DNA of 64,000 bases from positions 78,423,573 to 78,487,572 of the forward strand of contig CM060986.1 in assembly GCA_030765065.1 (NCBI GenBank), given 5' to 3'. Under the pieces are notes generated by a model. The model was not told the origin of the DNA and ran no database searches. It saw nothing but the letters and a program-made list of their open reading frames with translations. Source of the stretch: Deroplatys truncata. Lineage: Eukaryota > Arthropoda > Insecta > Mantodea > Mantidae. A program made the translations under genes and the position numbers. Shown piece after piece: positions 56,115 through 64,000 of this stretch (position 1 is its first letter; every line of letters begins with the position of its first letter).

Positions 56115-56500
56115 AGGAAATAAATAATAATTACATTCTACAAAACAATGGCGATTCCAGCCTTGTCGTATGGTTGTAAAAACTGGATTCTAACCATAAA
56201 CCAGGGAAAACGTATTGAAGAAGCAGAATGAAGCTGTTGAGATCACTTGCACAATATAAATTACAGCAGTAAAAAAGTAATGTACAAAAGTATCGGACCC
56301 GAATTAAAATAGAATATATATTACATGCTATTGATACATACCGACAACAATGGTACGAGTACCTGCTAAGAATGGACACTGACCGAATACCCTTGAAGAT
56401 CTTAGTTATTATCGACCTGTGGAAAATGGCAGCCAAGACGACCTAAAAAGGATGATTGGAACAATTTACTGTAAAAATAATCACTGCAATATTTCCGGAG
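56115..56500 (+). pseudogene. LINE reverse transcriptase C-terminal fragment
   Basis: ITFYKTMAIPALSYGCKNWI and LTINQGKRIEEAE match -FYK-MA-P-L-YG-E-W-L--...RRIEAAEM of the same LINE group as 4565 and 27736. Further pieces (SIGPELK, then EWTLTEYP and KWQPRRPKKDDWNN) fit its C-terminal end in broken frames. Confidence 0.7.
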
Positions 56501-57083
56501 AAGGAACAAACCATTTGGTCTAATCCTGAAAGTATATGGTAATGTTTTTCAAAATGTTACCACATGCTGTTCTACCACAGTTATAGGTGTTTCAAATTTC
56601 ATGCATATATATTTAATAGTTTTCAAGGAAAGCATTTATTTTACTTTTATTGTCCTAATTAATTAGATGTTCCACAAGATGCAGAAACCGTAATTTTTAA
56701 AACTTAAAGCGCTACCATATTATTTAAATACTGATATGTAAACCTGGAAAATATAATTTCATTCACTCTTCTGATTGGTTCACAAAAATGTTTAAACTTT
56801 TAAGCATAATTTTAACAACTTATTCTCAGTGGCCTAATTAATTATATCATACCTCAAGTGATTTAAAGGTGTATCAAAAACCATATGCCAATGTTCTAAC
56901 GCCATTATCCCTGAGTTTTTGTTCAAAATTTGAACAAGACTAGTTACAAACTACATCCTGTGGAACATTTTTAATGCGCAAAGGCGTAAGAAAAATCAAA
57001 TTCGAATAAAAGTCATTATAAGTAAATACAAATCATTAGGCCGTGTGCTATGGGCATTTAAATGGCCATGTGCAGAACGTTTA
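56501..57083. other. no recognisable feature
   Basis: AT-rich unassigned sequence up to the TA target of the next mariner. Confidence 0.35.
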
Positions 57084-57762
57084 CGAGGCGTGTTTTTAAA
57101 GTAAGTACCGCTTTAATATTTTGCGACTGCAGCGCAGTTCGTGATTTTGAGCATGGGCGTTCACTTCCTCCATCCATTAGGAAGTCAGGCGCAGCTGTGA
57201 GCGACTGTCAGTTTGTGTTTTCCTGTTGTTAGAGCGTTTCGAAATGATTAAAACAATCTAATTGTGAAGTCAGATTAGTGATTCGTTTTCTGAATGCGAG
57301 AAATGCTACGAGCAAAACATTCATCGGAAATTGTGTGAGGTTTATGGTGAAACAATAACGAATCATAATGTCCGGCCATACACAGCCAAACAAACTCAAT
57401 ATCTGATCGCATCATTTGGTTGGGAACAATTTGACCATCCTCCCTATAGTCCGAATTTGGAAACAATCGCTTTTCATCTGTTTCTTTGAAAAAATTCCTT
57501 CGTGTAAAATATTTCAACGACGATGATGTTGTGAAACAAGAAGTGAAGCCTTGGCTTTTACCACAGGCGGCATCATTCTTTGACGAAGGCATACAAAACT
57601 TGGTTTCCGTTGCGACAAAAGTCTGAATAACGGCGTTGACTTTGTGGAGAAGTATTGTAAGGTTTATGCTAATGAATTATAATAAAGTATTTGGAAATTA
57701 ATGTTCTGTTATTTTTTTAAATATTATCGGTACTTAGTTGTATATATACCTTGTATGCCTCG
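57084..57762 (+). mobile_element. internally deleted mariner with TIRs
   Basis: The left end CGAGGCGTGTTTTTAAAGTA follows a TA. The right end shows ATCGGTACTTAGTTG and then TGCCTCG, a TIR disrupted by about 15 extra bases. Transposase relics include QLFDHPPYSPN-like residues near 57430 (catalytic D lost). Same family as 31411 and 36520. Confidence 0.8.
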
Positions 57763-58487
57763 TGTATGACTCTGAGAGTAAAATTCGTCGTATGCAATCG
57801 AAACTAAATGTTCAAGTATTTTTTGACATAAAGACTATTTTTTTTAATGTTTTGACAACTTTGACTAAATTTTATCTATGACTACCTTTAACGCAATAAC
57901 GCTAGCAGAGCTGCGGGTCCTGCTTATTTTCCATAACGGAACTCCGAGTAGGAGATGTAGTTTTTCACAGAAAATAGCCATCGAAACGAAAACCTGCTGT
58001 TCTGAAAATGAAACATCCGAAGGTGTTAATAATGAACAGAGATAAAATTACCAACTGGCGCATTAATAGACAAGCTGTTCCTACTTTTGTTCTGGGTTTT
58101 GTTCATCATTACATCACTGTCGAAATTGAATATAGAGAGTGAAAATAACGGTTTTTAAATATTACCTTCTGTGTACCCAGCACAAGGGATGTGTTCTCAT
58201 TACAAACTCAAGGCGCTGTCATATTTTATGATGTAAACAAAGGTTCCTTTATTCATAAACATAGCTTTCGTTGCATATCGCTTCTGTGTTTGTACGTGTC
58301 TTAGTTGTGTAACAAAATAATAATGAAACTGTGAGATTCACTGACTTAGAAATACAGCCATCGCCACTTGTATTTTCAAGGATACCCATCTGTGAAATTT
58401 CTAAACTCCACAATGTCGATTCGATTCATTTGGAATTTTAATACGGAAATTGGGGTTTAATGTACAATATGTAAATCAAATTCTATG
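57763..58487. other. no recognisable feature
   Basis: Unassigned sequence with short chance frames. Confidence 0.35.
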
Positions 58488-58490
58488 TAT

Positions 58491-58633
58491 ATTACTTTCT
58501 CTACTACGTATAGTAAGTAGGGAAAGTATTGCACTCCACCCAAAAATTCGATACCGAGATTTCACCGGAAATACATGTTTTGAGACCTCCTGAATCCAAA
58601 AAAAGCATTTTTGGAAACATGTCCGTGTGTGTG

Positions 58634-58673
<40 letters not shown>

Positions 58674-59410
58674 TGTGTCTGTGTGTGTGTGTGTGTGTCT
58701 GTGTGTCTGTGAACAGCATAACTCAAAACCGAACATTCGGATAAACACCAAACTTGGTATTTAGGTTCAGTATCTTCCAGAGATGCGACACGAAGGTTTT
58801 CAAGAAAATGCCCCCACCCCAGACTACCCTTTACATGGAGCATTTTTCGAAAATTTTAATTTTCTCAAAAATGGCTCTAACGATTTTGATGAAAATATCA
58901 TATGTTTAAGATAATGTCATGAGAAATGAAATGTATATCTCGGATTTTCTGGGAATGTCGCCAAAAGTATTCTTCATTGTGAACGACTTTTGCATAACTG
59001 GTAAACCATAAGAGATAGACAAAATTTTACTACACAAAAAATGTAGATCGCGTTAAAATACACAAGTTATGTCATATACATTTCTTTTGTTGAGTGAACC
59101 GTTTTTGAGATATTGCTTGTTATTTCCTTAAATTTTCCAATACTTATACTTTTTCTCAAATTCGTTATTCATTTTTTTATGTCCTGGACATGCAAAGAGA
59201 ATAGAATGCGCCACATAGCAACCAGCGTTAAAATATTTGACTATCGCTTAAAAGCTACCATGTTCCCCTTGCATCTACAAGAAAATTAGCAATAAGATTG
59301 ACATCTCGATATCTCGATTAACATGAAGCATATGGAGAATAGGCGTTTGTAAAAATAGATTGTACAAGAGTAGAGAAAGTCATGTGAGTGTAACACATCA
59401 GATTTTTTTT
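58491..59410 (+). repeat. family A repeat, best-preserved full-length copy
   Basis: The start palindrome ACTTTCTCTACTACGTATAG ... TAAGTAGGGAAAGT at 58491-58526 is intact. A long (GT)n block interrupted by CTGT spans about 58623-58712. All internal blocks follow in order, and the end is GAGAAAGTCATGTGAGTGTA with ACACATCAGATTTTT. At about 920 bp it can serve as reference for the family. The frames that run through the GT block (cysteine/valine or histidine/threonine repeats) are artefacts. Confidence 0.9.
58623..58712. repeat. (GT)n microsatellite within family A
   Basis: About 90 bases of GT with occasional CTGT units. Position is equivalent to the GT blocks in other copies. Confidence 0.9.
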
Positions 59411-59456
59411 AAGTTATTTCCCCAGTATATTATTTTCATTGTTCGTTTTTATTACT

Positions 59457-59712
59457 TTAGCGAGGTGGCGCCGTGATAACGCGTGCGACTTGCATTCGGG
59501 AGATCCCGCGTTAAAACTCCCGGGACCGACCAACCTGACCGAAGTTTTTCTCACGATTTTCCTCAGTCGCTAGAAAATTCTGGGTTGGATAATTTGATCC
59601 GTGAAGTTTCCTATCATCCCTCTCATCTCTACATTTCAGTTCCTTCTTCTTCACCGCCATACCAGGCATTGGCTTGTAAGTCCTTGGGGTGTAATACATA
59701 CAAAGAGGAGGG
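59457..59712 (+). mobile_element. hybrid SINE: A-like head with SINE-B 3' end
   Basis: The head GCGCCGTGATAACGCGTGCG and GCATTCGGGAGATCCCGCG (B box degraded to GCGTTAAAACTCC) resembles SINE-A. The 3' part, TTGTAAGTCCTTGGGGTGTA and ACAAAGAGGAGGGTT, matches SINE-B at 53720. It abuts another SINE on the opposite strand. Confidence 0.65.
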
Positions 59713-60248
59713 TTGGGTGTATTTACCGCAGGGGGGACACCTCGCCACTGCGACCAGCTTGATCTACTGTGGCTACACCCCTCCAGAAGGCAGGGATGAG
59801 GTGAAGGAGCCGGAGGAGGGCGCTTCTCCGCAGGTAGACAGGCCCATAGAGACTCAGACGCGCAGAAGTCCTTAAACTTCGCAGTTTGAACACCCGCGCA
59901 ACAGTAGAGGCGAAGAATCCCGAGAGAGGACGACGAAGCGACGCTAACGGGTGGGACAACGCGCCCTGGGGAGAATTCTTTACAATGCGCAAGCAACTGC
60001 GCCATCTGCCCGACACCATCAGCACCGCAGGACCCGAAGACACACCTGAAACGTGAAAGGGAGAGATGAAATGAAAGGAAATGGGAGAGAAGAGAAATCG
60101 TGGTAGAATACACCATCCCGGCATTCACCTAGGCGACCAGGGGGAAACCCCGGAAACCCCAAGGGTAGAGTAGGCGGTCATCGGAAATCGAACCGAGATC
60201 TCCTGAATGCGGGCCCCAGACGTTTTCACCTGAGCCATCCTGCTCGGT
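59713..60248 (-). mobile_element. SINE-A, full-length, minus strand
   Basis: On the minus strand AGGATGGCTCAGGTGAAAAC (A box) and TCTCGGTTCGATTTCCGATG (B box) open the element at about 60245. GTCGCCTAGGTGAATGCCGG and the body GGTGTCGGGCAGATGGCGCA match 6553. The body's long open frames (205 and 133 codons, minus) come from its GC-rich, stop-poor composition. Confidence 0.8.
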
Positions 60249-60935
60249 AAAAAGGAAATTATTCCATTAAAGAAGAAGAAACCCGAGCCTAAGGGCAGAA
60301 GGGATAGCAAAAGAAGAAGAAAACTGCTGCTCACAAAGCAATTAGTTTTCAAACAAATATTTTATAATTAAACCCTTGAAGCAGGATAAAAATATTTGTG
60401 ACCTCACGTGATGTGTACCATTTGAAGCGGGATAAAAGATAATGCAGCATTGCAATGTTGAAATTGGACTCTAATCTACCTATTCAGTCCTGAACCTGTG
60501 TCGGATAGTGTTCTTAAGAGAACAAAAATGAGTTCGATGATATTTAACTTGGATATGTATTACTTGCCTTTCAAGTATAAAATTAATAACTTGATAAACT
60601 AATTATTATGAAACAACTGTTCATGTTTTCTTCGCTTATCTGATGACTTTTATCCCTCTACATATTACACATTTCAATACGTCTTCCTCCGACGTAATAT
60701 TTAAACATAGTCTATTGACACGTATGACTTCAACAGAAGACTTGAGCGAAGTGTATAAAATGTTCTATCTTCCTAATTTTTGTTTGTTACTATGGCGCTA
60801 GCTATAGTAGTTTATTCTCCTTGGATGTGAAACAAATCCAACGTGTTTTTCGTAGTAGATAAATCATAAGTTTACGAAGGCGTGATAATGTATTTAATTT
60901 CGAATAAAGTATAAATTAACCGCAGATTTTCCAGA
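60249..60935. other. no recognisable feature
   Basis: Unassigned AT-rich sequence. Confidence 0.35.
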
Positions 60936-61060
60936 CGGAAACCCGAAGATCCGTGGTTCAAATCCCTGCTATGGCATTGAATTGTTCAGTCTGATTCTAT
61001 CTTTCCAACCTTGTCCCACACACGGCTTGTGTAAAAGAACAATTAATTACTACTGATTGG
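60936..61060 (+). mobile_element. SINE-C, 5' part degraded
   Basis: GATCCGTGGTTCAAATCCCT is a B box. GCATTGAATTGTTCAGTCTG and ATTCTATCTTTCCAACCTTG form the tail found also at 20761 and 61280, followed by CACACACGGCTTGTGTAAAA. Confidence 0.7.
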
Positions 61061-61214
61061 CCTAATAGTTGGTTAAACTATGAAGTCCGGGAGTGAAAGT
61101 ACTTATAACATTGTAGGTCACCATTGCGGTATGCCATCTCAAAATAAATTTAATATCTCCTTGTGGTTTACCGGAACAAAATGCGAGTCAGTTGGGGAAT
61201 TTAATATCGTGCCG

Positions 61215-61326
61215 GCATGTTGCATGGTAGCTCAGTTGGTTAGAGCACCGAACCGAAACTGATATATACGTGGTTCAAATTCCGGGTATAGCATTGAATT
61301 TTCCAGTCTGATTCTACCTTTCCAAT
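61215..61326 (+). mobile_element. SINE-C with intact pol III boxes
   Basis: GGTAGCTCAGTTGGTTAGAG is a nearly perfect D-arm with A box and ACGTGGTTCAAATTCCGGG a B box at normal tRNA spacing. GCATTGAATTTTCCAGTCTG and ATTCTACCTTTCCAATA follow. The acceptor stem cannot form, so it is a SINE rather than a tRNA. Confidence 0.8.
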
Positions 61327-63255
61327 AATATAAATTAATAAGTATTTATGTTGGATCACATAAAAACCATAATTATTCATAGTTAAACGTGTCCCATATA
61401 TAAACATTGAAGTTTAAACATTCACATACCTGTTATACTCTTTAATAGTGTATTAGAGATGACTTTTTTAAATTTCATAATAGTTTGGGAGAATATAAAT
61501 CTTAAATATGACTCCATGTTTTACTTAATCATTTACACAATATTAGTATTTTAATTTAATATTAATATTAAGTTCTATCACAGAACTGAAACGATTTCCT
61601 CCTACCTCCATACTGCAATAGATATTCAAGTGCCCCATCTAAATCAAAAGAAATTCCTGCAGAATATCGATCTTTTTAACAAAATATAAAATGTTTCTAT
61701 CCAATACTTAATATTTTCTCGTTCATACTTGAATATTAATGTTAATATACATATTTATTTGACTGTGTTAAAATTAACGCTGTAATTCCGCTTCGTACTT
61801 TGTTCTGTTTATATTCAACCACTTGTTGTGTTGTAATATGTTATAATTTATTTGTTTTATTAATTTTGAGAACATATAACGGTTTGTCTTATTATTAATT
61901 AATGTAATCAACTGATGAGTCGCATATGACCATGTAGTTAGCGTGACTTTAAATAAATTTAAAACTATATGTTAGTATTATTATTAACATACAACTAACA
62001 AGAATTCATTCTCATAATTTTATCGTGTTGTTTATAAGAAGATATACAACATGTCTTTCATTTATACCGAAAAATAAATCGTGTAGAACAATAGTGTGGT
62101 AAGTGGTAGAAAACCGACAATTTAAAATGCTTTTAAAAGTACTGGATCCAATTATACAGAATTTAGAACAATAATTATATAAAAACAACATTTTCTAAAA
62201 CACTTTGTGAAATCAGTTGTAAACTAGCTAAGAACCATTTTCAGATGGGAAGGGACTGCTCACGAAGGCCATCCAAACACCTCTATAGCTTCTCCGACCA
62301 GAGCCGAAGAACAGAACTTAGCTGAAAAGGTAGCAGGAGCAAGAAACACGTCAACTTTTTGCATTGGTGCCCCTGTCTTAGCGAGGAGTTTCTGGAGGTA
62401 CAGCCCTTGCTCGTTACAGCAGGTTCAATAAAATCTGGAGTATAATGAAAGGAAACCTTTAAGTAAAAATTACCTATTTATGTTTTCCTGTACCCACCCT
62501 GCTAGCAGAGGAAGTGTTTTTGCAGCGGCATAAATTAATTTCGATCGATTGTCATCTCTATGTCTGTCTGTCTCTCTCTCTCCCTCATTCTCTTTCTACA
62601 GGACGAGCTGAAATGATTAGTACTTGTTGAAATACATACATCATTTTTTAAATATTTTAAGAGTTGTTTTTCAGTATACTATATGTATATCATTTCAAAT
62701 TGCTAAATAAAAGTTACTCTAAACCTTCATTAACAAAAAAAGATTCCAAAGATGCGAAAAAAGATTCCAAATCTGTTTATCTGGAGTATTCGATTTAGAT
62801 GATTATCTACTCCAAAAAATACTCGAATGTCCCCGGTGTATGTCATCATAGAACTAAATCGTCTCGAACTGAACCCTCATCAGGTCTGCACTAAAAGTTT
62901 CAAAAAGATTTCAAAAAATTTACTTCGGTAGGTTTTTATATCGGATCATGTTTGTTCGACATTTTCTAATCAGTTAATTCATTAGAGGTGTGCCGCTGGC
63001 GTCATAACGCCGAACTTTAAGTTACAATTAGAAGACACTTCGTCTGATCTGGTCATCAGTTTTGCAGCAATGACTATCACAGGTTGCTAGCATACACTCT
63101 TTAGAATTTTATGATATTTGATACTAATGTAATTTCATATTTCTTAACTTTTCAAATAATTTTGATACCGGCCAATAGTTACTGAAGCATTGTAATTTTA
63201 ACAGATCTACTCTGGGAAATGCGCTTCCGATATCACATTTTTAGTAGTACTTAAT
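61327..63255. other. no gene recognised
   Basis: Very AT-rich to about 62200. About 62490-62620 has CTAGCAGAGGAAGTGTTTTT followed by a (GTCT)n(CT)n run, possibly a much diverged family A start. 62240-62420 is GC-richer but unassigned. Confidence 0.4.
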
Positions 63256-63492
63256 GCCCGTTCTGACACCACAAGCGGTGACACTGATAATACGTGAAAT
63301 GATAATTGGGAGAGGAAACTGGGAAGGAAATGTTTCAGGGCTAAGTTTGGGGTACCCGGCATTTTCTAGTTACGAGCACTGTGGTAAACCTGGATAAATG
63401 TCGGTCAGGGAGGAAGTAGGTCCTGGCGTGATTTTAACCGCGGACCTCTGTTCTCGTGCCCGTGACGCTTTTACGACTCGGATACCCCTGTC
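63256..63492 (-). mobile_element. tRNA-headed SINE, minus strand, diverged
   Basis: On the minus strand GGGGTATCCGAGTCGTAAAA (A-box region) and GAGGTCCGCGGTTAAAATCA (B-box region) are at tRNA-like spacing. A body with CCGGGTACCCCAAACTTAGC follows. It is not clearly SINE-A, B or C. The left limit is approximate. Confidence 0.6.
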
Positions 63493-63796
63493 ATTAAATT
63501 CAAATGACCAAAAATAAATTAAAACTATTTAAATAGAAGTAAAAAACCGCGCATAATTTATTAACTATGCTCCTTAGCTTCTGATTAAAACTCCAGAAAA
63601 GCGGTTAACGTTTAAGAACGTTGTAATGTTCAGCGCAGCATTTCTATAATATTTATTTTCTGCGCAACAAAGGCGATCCAAACCAAAAAGTTACTGGCGT
63701 GATCCCGAACATTGGTCTGACAAGTTTGTTTGCAGCCCTGTTGTATTCCTGGATGTCGGCACAAGAGTATCAAAAGTTACTGATGCAATAACAAAT

Positions 63797-64000
63797 CTAA
63801 TGTGCTTTGCATGACTTTCACTACTCACTTACCTACAAACTTTTGATAGCTTATTATTCTAACTAATACTTGTTAATAGAGTTAAATCTTCATTATAATT
63901 TATGCATTATGTAGTACATATAAGAATAATATGGTTATCTAAAGGAGTAGTCAAAACTTTTAAAAGTGGGTCACTAGGGTTGGCTTTGAAATTTCTGTTT
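63797..64000 (-). repeat. family A repeat, 3' end, minus strand, running to the window edge
   Basis: ATGTGCTTTGCATGACTTTC and TACCTACAAACTTTTGATAG correspond to the inverted family A 3' region. It is diverged. Confidence 0.45.

Noticed and set aside
58476..58843. Histidine/threonine- or cysteine/valine-rich proteins
   Set aside because: These frames are translations of the (GT)n block of a family A repeat.
59511..60128. 205-codon minus-strand gene
   Set aside because: It lies within the GC-rich, stop-poor body of SINE-A and crosses into a neighbouring SINE. No family resemblance.

Overview
This is eukaryotic, AT-rich, gene-poor DNA. It is most likely intergenic or intronic sequence from a large insect genome. 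A polyneopteran such as a cockroach or termite is my best guess, at low confidence. The guess rests on the mix of elements: mariner and Tc1 transposases, RTE/CR1-like and RNase-H-bearing LINEs, several tRNA-headed SINE families, gypsy-type solo LTRs, and a very abundant non-coding repeat with an internal (GT)n block. I find no convincing intact host gene, no rRNA, no genuine tRNA gene and no CRISPR array. Almost all short open frames are chance frames or pieces of dead transposons.

Layout. Positions 1-9500: the edge of a mariner, nested copies of the dominant repeat (here called 'family A'), a LINE piece, two SINEs and a frameshifted mariner (7488-8660). 9500-15300: a 90-codon orphan frame, a short tandem repeat resembling a tRNA-Lys primer-binding site, a LINE tail and a solo LTR (13679-14267) carrying two perfect heat-shock-element-like sites. 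15309-20655: the most distinctive locus, about 3.5 kb of degenerate 66-69 bp tandem repeats. It is split by a 1,865-bp insertion with 11-bp terminal inverted repeats (TIRs) and a 4-bp target duplication. 20656-31400: a 39-bp perfect hairpin made of two SINE tails, a second mariner, two LINE remnants and more family A copies. 31400-44000: three internally deleted copies of one mariner (31411, 36520, 57084), a Tc1 element, more SINEs, another transposase pseudogene and a second solo LTR (43564-44001). 44000-64000: family A copies including a large fold-back (47020-49070), two SINEs with clear target duplications, an RNase-H LINE split by another LINE, and two SINE families near 60-63 kb.

The parts do not form a pathway. 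The window is a record of nested insertions, and the nesting gives relative ages: SINE into family A, LINE into family A, family A into family A, LINE into LINE, SINE into mariner, TIR element into tandem array. The candidates most likely to be new are the tandem array with its interrupting TIR element, and family A itself, whose structure resembles Helentron-type non-autonomous elements. Two GC/CpG-rich non-repetitive patches (about 2215-2480 and 50985-51185) are the best places to look for host regulatory sequence.
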